From Ciona savignyi (Eukaryota; Chordata; Ascidiacea; Phlebobranchia; Cionidae), in contig CH003037.1 in NCBI GenBank assembly GCA_000149265.1, positions 8,132 to 72,131 of the forward strand: a stretch of DNA of 64,000 bases, given 5' to 3'. The translations under genes and the position numbers were made by a program. Under the pieces are notes generated by a model. The model worked only from the letters and a program-made list of their open reading frames with translations, ran no database searches and was not told the DNA's origin. Positions 22,751 to 33,560 of the stretch are shown in pieces (the first letter of the stretch is position 1; every line of letters begins with the position of its first letter).

Positions 22751-25559
22751 AGGTGGGCAAAGTAGCCCCGTATAGGGCAACTTTGCCCACATATGTATTT
22801 GTACATTTGAATGCACAATCTGCCACGGTAAGATGCAATTTTAAACTTCTAGAGACAACTTTGCCCACTCTGAAGACAAAAAAAACTACTGGAACCAATA
22901 TTTATTATAAAGCTGGTACAATAGCATCAGTAATTGTATGGTAGAGTACATAGTTCTTATAATTGTTTTTTGGTCACATTGTTACTACTAATACAGAAGA
23001 ACAATTGTAAAAACTATAAACCAGAGCTTAAATATATCCCATTGTTTTATATTTACTTTAAATAAGTGGCAAATCAATTGCAAAACAAAATAAACCAAGA
23101 AACGAATGAAGAACATCATGAAACATACACATCATGAAAAATTGCAACAAATACATTGTTATCGGAGATTGGTAATACCACTCAATTCAGCACGGAAAAG
23201 TGTATTGCTCTCTTCTGTTTGGTTGTGGTGGTGGCAAGCTCAAAACTATTTGGTTTAAGTCGACTTCACAATATTCATTTATCCAAGCAAAGAGCTCTTT
23301 TCCAAGATGCTTCATGAAATGAATTTCTGCAAAAGCCGCAGTTGCATCGAAATTGACAATCTCACCAACATAATGAATCACACTTGACTTGACAATATAT
23401 TTTTTATAACCACAAAATCTCCGCACTTATTTCCTGCTTTCTTGTGGCCAATTTTCTTCTTCACTTGATTCTAGATCATCTGATGTATCATTGTAGTGTA
23501 AACTGCAATCACTCTCATCACTGCTGCTCCAGTAAGCATGCTGCTGTGCACCACCTGTCTTTTTCTTTTTTGTAGACACCTTCATCTGCTCTTACTATAT
23601 TTCCTTTCGTTGAGTTTTTCGTTTTTGTTATTGGCAATCCACTAGTAGATGGTTGGCAAGTCTTCAAATCATCAATCAACACTGACTGATTTTCCTGGTG
23701 GCACTTCCAATTTCTTTCTTTTTGCCCCTTGTCTCTCTTCTTTATACGATTCTGCTGTAGGTAAGTAAGAACACTATCAGATATACTACTTGATACACTA
23801 TCATCTAAGTCTGTACTTGGAAGTCGCTTGAGAACTTCATTAGGGTTATATGGATATATCTGTTGCTTTGAATCCAGATTTTATGATGTTTGTGTCATTT
23901 CCATCCTTTTGCAATATTTTCATCAGCTTACTTAGAAGGTTAGAACATGTGCTTATCCAATGAAGTGCTGCTCGGGTATTGCTCTTTGTATTCACTGACA
24001 ATGTTTCTCCAATGTGTTTTTACAGGACGGAAAACAGACACATCAAGTGGTTGAGTTAGGTGGGTAGTGTTTGGTGGCAAAAAAGCAAAATTAATGTGGA
24101 GTTCTTCACACTTTTGAATGACTCTACTGTTCAAATGAGAACTTAAATTATCTCCAATAATGACTTTTGTCCCAGGAAGTTTTTTTGCCCAAGGAACAAT
24201 AACACTGGTAAACCAGTCTTCGAAAGTGCATGCATCAAACCAACCAGATGTGGTCCTTCCTTCCATAGCGAGTACTTGGTGGACCACCTTCACACCAACT
24301 GTGCCACAGCTTTATTGATTTATACACAACGTACAATGGCAGAAACTCGCCGTTAGCTGTTGCTGAAAACATTACACTAACAGCACCCTTTGAGAAGTTT
24401 TTAATTCGTTCTGGATATTTAACACCACGACAAAAAATCATCTTCTTTACTCCAGGGTCATCACTGAAATTTGTTTCATCATAGTTAACTATGTGTGTGC
24501 TTGGAATATCTTGAAGTGTGGATTGAAGGTGTCTAAAGTACACATTTATATCATCATGACTTGTCTGAGCTCTTGCTCTTTTGATATTTCTACACAAGCG
24601 TTCAGTAAGTGAAGATTTGTGACGATGAAGGAATAATCCTTTCACCCAATCATAGCCAGGCATATTATTAGTAAAGCACTCTATTACTTTTCCTTTAGAA
24701 TCAATATGATTTTTTACAATCATTCGGACATCAAGACAGGATAGAGGCATTCCCCATTCCGCGCAAATTAGAAGATGATGAACCATTGCTCTCTCTTCTT
24801 CCTCTGTCAATGCAGTGGGCCTACCTACAGATTTTGAGTGGAGTTTCTTTAATTTATTAGATAAAGTTCTCCTGGGAACCCTGTACTCTTTCTCTGCTTT
24901 TCTGACTGACATCCCCCCTTGAACAGCTGATAGTGCATTTTTCAAACACTCTTCTGAGGCCGTGACCCCTTTCTTTTCCTGTATCTTCTCATTGCATTTA
25001 CACTATTATTTACACAATATACATGAAATTTTCCTAGAAAGGTAAATTAAAATCTGTAAATGCATTTTAAGCATCAACCAATGTAGGAATGACTAATGAA
25101 TTACCGTACTCATGTAACATGATTAGGCATCTCAAAGTGGGCAAAGTTGTACCGTATACACCAAAATAAGCATGAAGTTTAAAAAGTTCACCAACATTTT
25201 TTGTTTTTATATGGAACCAAATAAAAATCATATGCAATAAGTTGCTAATGAGAATATCTTCACTCACAATACTTATCATATTTATATCATTATTAATAAA
25301 TAAGGCTGTAAGAGAAAGTACTAAGCAACATTATTTTTGAAAAAAAACAGGACCTGCAAAAATACAAAAAATAATGGTTTAAAGATAATTTTTTCACTTG
25401 TTTTTATGGAAGTATGGTAATCATATGATGAATTTATACTATAAAATAAAAATTCACTTAGTTTGTATGTAGTAAAAGCTGGAATATTTTCACTTTCAAA
25501 AATTTTTGAAATTTCGGGCAAAGTTGCCATGAAGGGCAAAGAAACCCCATTTCACGGTA
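22751..25559 (-). mobile_element. pogo/Tigger-type DNA transposon inserted in piggyBac
   Basis: The element interrupts the piggyBac transposase. The left end at 22753-22790 holds GTGGGCAAAGT and ACTTTGCCCAC around a short spacer. The right end at 25516-25559, read in reverse, gives CCGTGAAATGGGG and then CATGGCAACTTTGCCC, sharing GCAACTTTGCCC with the left end. A subterminal copy of GTGGGCAAAGTTG lies at 25136. The ends are consistent with TA target duplication (TA at 25558-25559) but the left boundary is not exact. It is about 2.8 kb and holds the transposase at 23187-24945. Confidence 0.75.
23187..24945 (-). pseudogene. pogo/Tigger transposase (DDE_1 superfamily)
   Basis: The N-terminal frame (24945-24235) has a Psq/CENP-B-type helix-turn-helix (MSVRKAEKEYRVPRRTLSNK) and then the first catalytic Asp in NYDETNFSDDPG at residue 156. 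After one frameshift near 24260, frame 24293-23940 carries the second Asp in VIIGDNLSSHLNS and the third in LTQPLDVSVF, giving a DDD-type triad. Pogo-group proteins cut and paste DNA at TA. A C-terminal segment at 23560-23187 is acidic then ends IHYVGEIVNF, as in some Tigger-like proteins. The first listed codon is TTG. The frame is open upstream to about 24995 (EKKGVTASEECL), so the true start is unresolved. All three catalytic Asp are present despite the frameshift. Confidence 0.9.
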
Positions 25560-26142
25560 CTTCATAAATGTTGATTTCAGGCATAAAAGAGCAAATCTTC
25601 AACGTATACAACTTGCTTGCTTGTGAAGGTTTATCCGGTTCAGCAGCATACAGTTTTGACATAATCAATTTGAATCTATCCCTCGAAAATGCAGATTTCA
25701 TAAGAGCGTTTCCCATCGACTGATGCTTACTTAGACCAATAGTTATTTATAGACGGCAAGCGATTATATAACTCATAACGAAAAAACATCCAAAAAGTTT
25801 CATAATCTCATCATGTGCATCAGTTGGGACTAATTTTCTTCTTTTGGTTTTAGCATTTTGAAAGATACTCAAAAGGAAAAAGCTTCAAAAAAATGTCTAA
25901 AATGCTCTTGTTGATATCTGGATGAATTGTGCAAGGTCTGCTGTCTTGACTGATATTCAATTTTGGCTGAAACTCAGGTGGCACATTGTTCCATAGTACC
26001 GTGTTCGTAGTACCGGTACAAAGTGAAATACCACTATTGCTATTGCTCTCTGCATCATCATTGTCTTCGCTTACTCAATCTTTTCTTGTTCACTATCTGA
26101 AGACAATTCACTATCATCATAATCAGAATCTTCCCGTCGTGG
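25560..26142 (-). pseudogene. piggyBac-like transposase, N-terminal part
   Basis: On the minus strand, 26140-26040 encodes an acidic Ser/Glu/Asp-rich start typical of piggyBac proteins. Near 25730-25570 the segment with MKSAFSRDRFKLIMSKLYAA and then ICSFMPEINIYE follows, matching the conserved RFxxIxxxLxF block ahead of the DDE core. It breaks off exactly where the pogo terminus starts, and resumes at 22735. Stops and frameshifts are present. Confidence 0.75.
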
Positions 26143-26275
26143 TTTTGCATTATCCAGCACTTCTTTATCATGAAAACTTAATATACTGAATTATATATCA
26201 CTATAACAAACACAGCATCATAAAAGGTAATTACAATCAATCAATAGTAAGGATAGGGATATTCATGTTTATCCC
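26143..26275. repeat. Direct repeat, right copy
   Basis: The partner of 21659-21785 in the same orientation, with a few substitutions and a 3-base difference (ATAACAAACACAGC versus ATAACACAGC). It spans the junction between the piggyBac 5' end and the SINE 3' tail. Confidence 0.85.
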
Positions 26276-26526
26276 CGTGAATGGGAAAACCAACCCAATC
26301 GTCAGAACACCTCGCGCCCATCGTCGGGTTACCGGAGCCATTGCATTGTGTTATGTATATAGTTCACACGTTCCTTCAATTTAGTAGAACCCATTATTAA
26401 TCAATGTCCGTAAAGTGCCTTGCCCAAGGGCGCAACCGACTAGCTAGCGGACCAGTTTCGCACCTGCTGCAACCTTTCGATTGAAAGGCGACGCACTTAA
26501 CCGTTTTTATACCAACAGGTCGGACT
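26250..26526 (-). mobile_element. tRNA-derived SINE, minus orientation
   Basis: Reverse complement of the family seen at 44651-44948. The tRNA-like head (GGTTAAGTGCGTCGCCTTTC, CAATCGAAAGGTTGCAGG) lies at about 26510-26450. Next come CCTTGGGCAAGGCACTTTAC and a body with ATTGGGTTGGTTTTCCCATT. It ends in the ATGAATATCC(CT)ATCC tail at 26250. The first 20 bases of the head have diverged. Confidence 0.8.
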
Positions 26527-27800
26527 AACATTTCTAGGTGACAAGAAACTATCTGGTAATAAACTGTAAAAAATGTCCACCATAATCAACCGAGACACAT
26601 CTTCCATGATGTTTTGTGCATTTCTTCAACTTCCCACCCATTGTAGTCTTACTATTATTACAGCAATAGATGACCCATCATAATAAAACAGGTTAGAGTT
26701 CTTGGACCTGAATAAAAATGTTAATTAATATATACTCCATACAAAGGGATTTTTTCTTGAATGGTGTATAAGCATTACTATAAAAAAAATAAAAAAATTA
26801 TTATAATTGGAACTATTAAAACATCTGAGTCTACCTTATTTATTTATAAACCTTTAAAAGTTTAAAGCAACTCTGTTACTTACTGAGGAGTTGCCATTGC
26901 CAAATGCTTGATGGATATTTTTCTGTACTTCCAAGTTTGTCATTTTTCCTAAGTTCTTTGCGTTTTCTTCCAGATGGGAACAAAGTTTGCATGGCAAATT
27001 CAATAAATAGCTCTTCATACAATAAGTGTTTTCTGATTAGATTACCTATGATGGCCTCTAATCTACGAAAAGCATATTTTAATAGTTTAATTACAATATT
27101 AAACTGTAAGTTTGCTTTTGATGGGCTAGTGAATCAACATATTTAGCCAATTTTAGTAACTTTGAAATATAGGTTAATTAAAGTCAGTCTGCAATGAGTA
27201 ACTGAACTAACCTTGGCGTGATGACGGTTTCAGTTGCTGTACTTTGTTTTATTAAAGTGCTACAAAAACTTTTTGGGTAGTGTTTATTAAAATGATTTTT
27301 ACATATATTAGTTTTTTTATCAATATGCCAAAAATAAAGAGCCATTCTAGTCCAAATCTGAATATACATCCATTATTCTATAATTACAATTGTAGTCTTT
27401 AATTAGACAACGCCAGCTGGCTCTTCATTCTATTTTAAACACACTGCTATTCTTCAGGCAATGTCCCAATACTGCCCTAAATAACAATGTTAAGATGCTA
27501 AAGTAGCAAGAAATGTATCAAATATGAACAAACTACAGCATTCGGCAATGGCTTTTCTATCACGTTTTTATGCGTGACGGTGGTACAAAAACTCATTTGC
27601 GACTTTACAACGGGAAATCATTCAAGCGTGAAGCAGTTTCATATCTTATCATTCATTCTTTTTATAATCATTGCGTTACCCAAGCACCTTCCAGTTTCGC
27701 CGATATCTACCACTATGAATAAAATAGGGACAGAGACCGACCCCCCGGAAAGTATACAACTAATAAAAAGACACTGTCCATTCGTTTGGAGCGGTTGTTT
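26527..27800. other. AT-rich non-coding stretch
   Basis: No gene recognised; short frames at 26904-27146 and 27574-27813 have no motif. Confidence 0.45.
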
Positions 27801-28140
27801 ATTGATGCTTTGAAGCGCGGTGTACGTGGGCTCAATGACATAATCTTTTATAGATTGTGTAGTTTAACCAAGGCCTTTTTGTTAAGAATCGATACGGCGG
27901 CCCCGCCATCAATTAAGAGATTAAGCGGTTGTTTCTCCACAATGCAATGAATGTCCAAACCCTCATGTCGGCGTGTTTTCGGGCCATTTTTAAAGTCCGG
28001 ACCGATGGTATGGCCACTATATCGGTCAATGTTCGTTTAAATGGCTCCTCTCAGAGCTTTCAAATTGAGGCTCTCAGTTTTTTAAACTCCCTTTTGGCAT
28101 ACTACAAACCCGGTATTGCCGATCAAATGTACTTACTCAC
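27740..28140 (-). pseudogene. Gypsy-like aspartic protease scrap
   Basis: The minus strand near 27945-27850 reads HCIVEKQPLNLLIDGGAAVS then ILNKKALVKL. This matches the retropepsin start of Ty3/gypsy pol (LIDTGAxVSx), with Thr of the active-site DTG replaced by Gly. The flanks continue in other frames (PRRHEGLDIHCIVE before; LSPRTPRFKASINN after). No RT or LTR is attached. Confidence 0.45.
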
Positions 28141-28189
28141 CAAGGCTTCGTAGTTGTGTTGCAGCGATGGTTCGAGACTTGCTTAAACA

Positions 28190-28400
28190 TCCAACGCGCC
28201 AAGCAATAATGGGGTCTTGCGCACAAACAAACAAGCAAGGAAATGGGGTCTTGTGCACAACCAAACAGCAAATACAATGGGGTATTATGCACAACCATAC
28301 AAGCAATAAAATGGGTTATTGTGCAAAGCAATCAAATAGGTCTTGCACACAACAACTTAACAAGCAATAAAATGGGGTCTTGTGCACAACCAACCCAGAT
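28190..28400. repeat. Minisatellite, about 35-45 bp unit, five copies
   Basis: Units contain AAGCAATAAAATGGGGTCTT followed by GTGCACAACC and a spacer. About five imperfect copies lie in tandem between 28196 and 28398. Unit lengths vary. No coding role is seen; frames across it are open only by periodicity. Confidence 0.85.
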
Positions 28401-28682
28401 AGCAAGCGTCGGTTGGCTAACCGTTGGCCAACCAATTATTCGTCGGCGTTATCGGATGTACATAAAAAGTTAAAAATCGTGAACAGTTCTGTAACAATAT
28501 ATGTAGTTTAAACGTAGTTGATTTTTTTCTTATTTTTCCTTAATTATTCGAGCTTACGTATCAATCCCTAGGCTACAAACTGAGAGTGTGAGAGATTTGG
28601 TATACATATGCATAGAGTTTTAAGAAATTTCTTTTGTTTTCTTCATTTCTAGAGTAAATTTAAGTTAATGTTGTAACACTAA

Positions 28683-29041
28683 AATGGATGACAGTTTTCA
28701 GCATTCTGGCATGGATGAAAGAAGTTTTATTGTACACAATAAAACAACACAAATTTAGTCATGTGCGTTTGAACCAAGGAAAACGTCTGAAAGTAGCAAG
28801 CCCCATAGAAGAAAATGTTTATTTAGAAACATTACCTATTGACATGACTTGGTGCCGTTGCAAAAACTGTATTCTTATGGACACACACTGCAAGAATGTT
28901 TATGCTGCATGAATGTACATGCATTTGTGCACAAAATAACGCCAGACTGGACTTGCATTACTAAAAGCCCTTATTTTTTTCAATTATCTGCTTGGATAAA
29001 AAAGTTCTTGAAGTTGCACTTGATGTACTTTTTTAAATCAT
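28683..29041 (+). pseudogene. P2X7 cytoplasmic ('ballast', P2RX7_C)-like domain gene
   Basis: From ATG at 28684, in two phases, the segment reads MDDSFQHSGMDERSF, later TWCRCKNCILMDTH, then after a one-base shift near 28888 QECLCCMN, and then WTCITKSPYFFQLSAW to a stop at 29041. The Trp-Cys-x-Cys-x2-Cys, Glu-Cys-x-Cys-Cys and Cys-Ile-Thr elements with the final hydrophobic helix match the zinc-binding intracellular domain of P2X7 receptors. That domain also occurs as stand-alone proteins in many invertebrates. No P2X channel part is present. The -/+1 shifts near 28730 and 28888 suggest a pseudogene, unless they are sequencing errors. It converges tail-to-tail with the THAP frame at 29033. Confidence 0.65.
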
Positions 29042-29329
29042 AATCAGAAAAATTAAAAATTGTTGGAACTGTATTTTTACCAAGTGGTTTGTTTTCATCA
29101 TCTTGGCTACTCCATTGGAGTCAAATACAATTTTACTATGATAATCCTTGTCACAAATATGTGCACTACACACTGCGGTTCTTTTTCCAGGTAGTTTAGA
29201 ACGCTTGCATTGTTGTATCCATTGCTTCAACCGTTTTTTGTCGTTGTGAGGAAATCGATGGACGTACACAGAGGTGGATTGGAATTTCGTGTGCTGTAAT
29301 AGGAATTTGTACATCCTGGAGCAAAACAA
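29033..29329 (-). pseudogene. THAP-domain fragment
   Basis: The minus frame shows the central and C-terminal part of a THAP domain: VYVHRFPHNDKKRLKQWIQQ then CKRSKLPGKRTAVCSAHICD. The F/HRFP, W and VCSAH positions fit, while the N-terminal Cys-x2-4-Cys pair and the final AVPT box are not clear. It is a different family member from the one at 21071-21352. It may be one exon of a split gene or a decayed copy. Confidence 0.6.
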
Positions 29330-29341
29330 TATATACTCCGA

Positions 29342-30240
29342 TCACTCTTTCTTCCTTCTCAGTGGCTTAACTTTAACTAAATTAGAAATGTGGTATATTC
29401 TTATTAACTTATTTGGGTAGTTAAGTAAAGATAGATCTATTACATATATTCTTCACTTACTTATCTCTGAGTGCTTGCTGTGTAATTACTTATTGTCAGA
29501 CTAAACATCAGTTACTCAACTGTGGATTAACTGGTTTTTGCAATAAGTGGTATTCTCAACCAGTAGGCTAATGCTGAGTTTCAATAACAGCAGACATTAA
29601 ATGCACCACATACACAACAGCAAAACATTTATACAAACAGCCAATTAATTGGTAAACCATCAAAGAAATAGGCTTTTTCCACCGCATAGTCTAGTACTAG
29701 CCTTTGCCTAATGGCTGGTTTATTTCTATAAATTGCTGATGGCAGTTATACAGTTTAATGCATTCTGTTATAGTTTTCTTGTTCTGTTTTCACTTTTATT
29801 ATTTATGATATAACTTGCTAAGATTTATTATTCTAAAGTCATTTAAATACGAGACCTGTATACCTACCTCAGCATTCAGCTTAGGTCCAGGACCGTGCAG
29901 GCCTTAATGACCGCGCTTAAAGTAAGCTGTCACCATGTACATTGGTTCAGTAAGGCTATATGATAAGTGTTATGCTAAGTCTCTATAATAAAAACGAAAA
30001 TACAACGCTCCTGCAGGCGCTTCTGTTACTAATTCACCTCTAAACTGACACATGATTTGTATACAATGCATATATTATAGGCACGAAATCTCAACAACGT
30101 CAGTGACGTAATACGGGAAATCCCCTAACATAAAATGAAATAAAAATATTGGAAGAAACTGATTTGATTTTTGAAATCAGCGTATTTTTTCCATTTATTA
30201 AGATATTCTTAAAATCGACTTCAGTTCCCATTTAAGAACA
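29342..30240. other. AT-rich non-coding stretch
   Basis: Nothing recognised apart from short AT-rich repeats. Confidence 0.4.
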
Positions 30241-30260
30241 CTTGAAGAATCGTTTACGGA

Positions 30261-30561
30261 TTGAAACGAAGATCAATAGTTACTGATGATCAAGATATCA
30301 AGGCCAAATTACAACAAAAACTTGATGGCGCTGGATGCATGCTAGGTTATAGAAAGCATGTGGCACAGTTTGCGCAGAGATGGTTATATAGCTTCCCGTG
30401 GCCAGGTGGCTTCATTTTTGAAAGAAATGGATCCCCGAGGCTGTGAACTGAGACGAGCTAAACGATTAAAAAGAAGACAATACATACGCCTGGTCCAAAC
30501 TTATGGGCTCGCGCTTGCTTTGTGTAGTTTTCTGACCAAGGCGTTAGCTGAGCTTGTTTAG
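30261..30561 (+). pseudogene. Integrase-like (LDG-GYR-type) transposon protein fragment
   Basis: Plus frames read KLQQKLDGAGCMLGYRK, then in the next phase MWHSLRRDGYIASRGQVASF and DPRGCELRRAKRLKRRQY, then PGPN-LW in a third phase. This order (LDGxG-GYRxMWxxL-RxxV-DPxGxxxRRxxxLxRRxY-PGPNxxW) is the conserved N-terminal region of the integrase-core proteins common in fish and cnidarians. The catalytic DDE core would follow but is absent after about 30530. Three phase changes make it a fragment. Confidence 0.6.
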
Positions 30562-30569
30562 AATTGCTG

Positions 30570-30790
30570 CCTAACGGTATTTCGCGAGCTGCGCAGCGGA
30601 AAGTCTTATTCTCCACAGAACGCAACACTAATAATTATAATGAATGAACGTCTTTAAATACTTGTGATGCAGGTTACTTATTGTAAATGCGAATTATATA
30701 GTCTGGCGCAAGTTACTTAGGTTGAGGTAGGTTATATTATACTATTCAAATTTCCAGATTATATAGGGAATTTAAAAGGTGGAAGCTGCA
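30570..30790. repeat. Dispersed repeat shared with 45960-46190
   Basis: GCGAGCTGCGCAGCGGAAA occurs at 30584-30602 and again at 45970-45988. About 130-170 bases further on, both carry GTTACTTA...TATATTATACTATTCAAATTTCCAGATTATAT-like sequence (30710-30765 and 46120-46170). This is probably the end region of one element family. The second copy precedes a hAT dimerisation domain. Confidence 0.6.
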
Positions 30791-31026
30791 TGGCATCGAG
30801 CAATTCCTAGGAGAGAGAGTGTTTCATGCGGAACGACAAAAAGAAAAAAGTTTCTTTTTGGAGGCTAAATTTTTATAACGCCATCTGCACTTCTGCAGTC
30901 CACCGACAACGTGTTGGTAAGTTGAGCGTAGTTTTATTTAAATAACCCCCTAATCTTTAGTTAACAGTATTGTTTGCCAGGAGGGATTTCTTTAAACTTT
31001 CTTTTGAATAAATATTACCTTTTAAA

Positions 31027-31300
31027 GCAGTGGTTCCCAACCTTTTTGTCTTGGTGACCATCTTAAAATTTTTCGCAGATAATTCTATCCTTAATGCAAA
31101 ATTAGAAAGTAGGCAAAAAATGTTTTACTTGCATTTATTAACAAATCAGTGTGATGGTTTATGGACGTTGTAGGTCCGCAGCTAAACGTGTATGATGGTC
31201 CCCTTAATTATTTTTACCAATTTCAAGTCTTGACTGATTTCTTTTGTATAATATACTAGGCTACTTCTCTATTAAAGTTCCAAATTGCTGCCATTGCAAG
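31027..31300 (+). mobile_element. hAT-type terminus, 5' end only
   Basis: CAGTGGTTCCCAACCTTTTT at 31028 has the typical hAT terminal sequence, followed by TGTCTTGGTGACC. No matching right terminus (AAAAAGGTTGGGAACCACTG) was found downstream, so it is truncated; the limit at about 31300 is arbitrary. Confidence 0.5.
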
Positions 31301-31455
31301 TTTACAGTCATAGTTTATGACATCACAGTTTAAAGGCATTCAATATGAGTTTTACACATTGCCTTATGCTATTGGTCCCAGAAATTTCAAGCAATTTTTC
31401 CTAGCCCAAAATTTTCTTTTGCTTTTGTTTGCGAAGTTCAATACAATAATAATTC

Positions 31456-31603
31456 GTCCGGCCCATTAGTCTAACGGTTAAGCGTGTCGCCTTTCAATCG
31501 AAAGGTTGCAGGTGCGAAACTGGTCGCTAGCTAATTGGTTGTGCCCTTGGGCAAGGCATTTTATCGACATTGCATGAACCCAGATGAATATCTTATCCTA
31601 ATA
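31456..31603 (+). mobile_element. tRNA-derived SINE with internal deletion
   Basis: The tRNA-like head GTCCGGCCCATTAGTCTAAC and then GGTTGCAGGTGCGAAACTGG are present. The CCCTTGGGCAAGGCA segment follows, then the sequence jumps to GATGAATATCTTATCC, the family tail. About 150 bases of body found at 44780-44930 are missing. Confidence 0.8.
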
Positions 31604-32440
31604 AATAATTTAAGATTTCATTTTTTCAGACAGGGGACAGACAATACCCAAAGGTGCTATGTAAGTGCAATATTTCCAAATTGTATCCTTTTTTCGGTTT
31701 TGTCTTTCAATTATACATTAACATTACAGATGGCTTAACAAAAATAATTGTTTGACTGGAGAAGGTGGAAGGAAGACATGGGAGGAAATGAGAAAGCGGC
31801 CGAGAGGGAGGCAGGCAGACAAACCAAAAAATTAATATTGTGAATGTGAACGGTGTAACACATGGAAAATGTTAACAGGCACTGCACGTCTGCACTATCA
31901 CTATTCTTCGGAACTTTTTTACCTGAAAATTATAATAATGAACATGAATGGTTTAAAAAGAGTGTTAAAGAGATTCCAACATGCCCAGGAGGCTCTCTCA
32001 ATATGTCGTTAGAGTTTTTATTACAGAACTCTTCGCCTGTAGCCACATTCATAACTGTTTGTTACTAAATTCTACTTAAGCCCAGTCTGCCAGGTGCTAC
32101 CACATAGTTAGTGGTTGCTTTAGGTGCAATCTTGGTCTCCGGCACAAAGCAAGTCGCGCCGCTACCACAAGGATAGCATGACAATCACATCACTTTTGGA
32201 CTTTTGAAGTGCAAACACTTATGAAGAGTGTGCATGTTGTTACCCTGGCACAAATAATGCGCCCGTCACCATGTATTGGTGACATGATGTGATGTCATTT
32301 TGAGACAATACAATTTACCACATATTATAGAGGTGCGAACACGAAAACGTGTGTTTTGATTGCTCTGGGATGCTGTGCAGAAGTATTGTATTAATAAATA
32401 AATGGCCAAACCAAAGTATCAAGTAATTTGCCTTTTGTAA
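31604..32440. other. No gene recognised
   Basis: AT-rich. A GC-richer patch at 32075-32300 contains GTCACC...GGTGAC and repeated CATCAC/GTGATG runs and may be a small decayed element, but termini and target duplication are not clear. Confidence 0.35.
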
Positions 32441-32449
32441 ATGTAAACA

Positions 32450-33560
32450 TGCAAAATGAAGTTACACATTAATATAAGAGAATGGAAATACATCCAAAAC
32501 ATTTTGCTCAGTTAAACTGCCAAGAGGTGATTGCTCATAAGCTTAATGTCATATACAACATTTTCAGGATAAATATTATTAAGCAAAGAAACAGCATTTG
32601 CAATTAATTGCAAATACTCCACAATCGTGGCCATTTCGTTGTTGCTGAACAGCACAACATTTAAATGCCAAATGCTTACTTTTCCAACAGCATTTAGAAT
32701 GACCTGTTGTTACAGACAAATACCTGGGATCGAGGAAGTATACTTTCTTTATCTTTAAAATTGGAAATCGTTATCCAATGATGTTTGCCCGTGTGTAAAA
32801 TTTGGACAAATCTTGTTTTTACAGGTACAACAAATTTGTGTCTCAGATCATTGTTTATTAAGGATTGCAATAAACCAACATCCAGTAAGCCACCAACTTA
32901 AGAAAATTGAACTTTTAACCAGTTTTGAGATAGGTTGATTGATGCAGAACTTAAATCTGCACCAGTTCGAATCATTATAGCATCCTTTCTGCACAATGGT
33001 TTTATGGTTCTTCTATCTAAAAACCTCTCAATACAAGATTCATCCCGGAGTTCGTTTTGCAATCTGGTAATAGGACTAAACCATCGACCAAATGTTGGCT
33101 GAACTTGTCAGTCAACATAGATTCACTAGGCCTATTTGATTGAGATTTGGTTACTTTCGATAATATAACATCGATGTCTTTTTGTATCTGCTTTTCTTGT
33201 GGGGTGTAGGAATAAACAGATTTCCTGCTTTTTTTCGAAGAGGTAAGGTTAAATAATTACTTTCCTTCTTTCTTTTGTTTGCTGCTTGGTCCACAACCTC
33301 ACTTTTCCTTTTGGCGTTTTTATCTTTAGTTGAATTTTCAACAACTATACCATCATCTAATTCTGAACCCTCTCGAAGAATATCATGCAGCTCCAACAAT
33401 TTAAGTTTAGCAATTGATAAATGTCCTTCCGCTCTTCAATTGTATGTAAGGTTTCGAATTAATTTCAAAATCTCACGGCATTCATTTCCGAATTTTGTTG
33501 CGGATTCGCACTCCTTTTGATCATTACAGAATTCTTCTTGCTTGGTGTCAGTCAGTTAAA
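32450..33560 (-). pseudogene. Ulp1/C48-like cysteine protease fragment with Lys-rich N-part
   Basis: The minus strand at 33399-33151 encodes an acidic then Lys-rich linker (DQAANKRKKESNYLTLPLRK). Further on, near 32650-32595, it reads VQQQRNGHDCGVFAINCK, the glutamine-cysteine motif of Ulp1-fold peptidases (QxxxDCGxF), with the catalytic Cys intact. Intermediate blocks include VYFLDPRYLS near 32740. The His-Trp block is not clearly seen. Such domains occur in SUMO proteases and in many transposon-encoded proteins of marine invertebrates. Stops and phase changes (near 33020, 32900, 32790) make it a pseudogene. I cannot say which element or gene it came from. Confidence 0.55.

Noticed and set aside
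21659..26275. LTR pair or target-site duplication around the piggyBac stack
   Set aside because: The right copy overlaps piggyBac coding sequence and a SINE tail, and piggyBac duplicates only TTAA; the blocks are a segmental duplication.
28190..28400. Possible CRISPR-like array of repeated units
   Set aside because: Units are contiguous and diverged with no fixed repeat/unique spacer pattern; the context is eukaryotic. It is a minisatellite.
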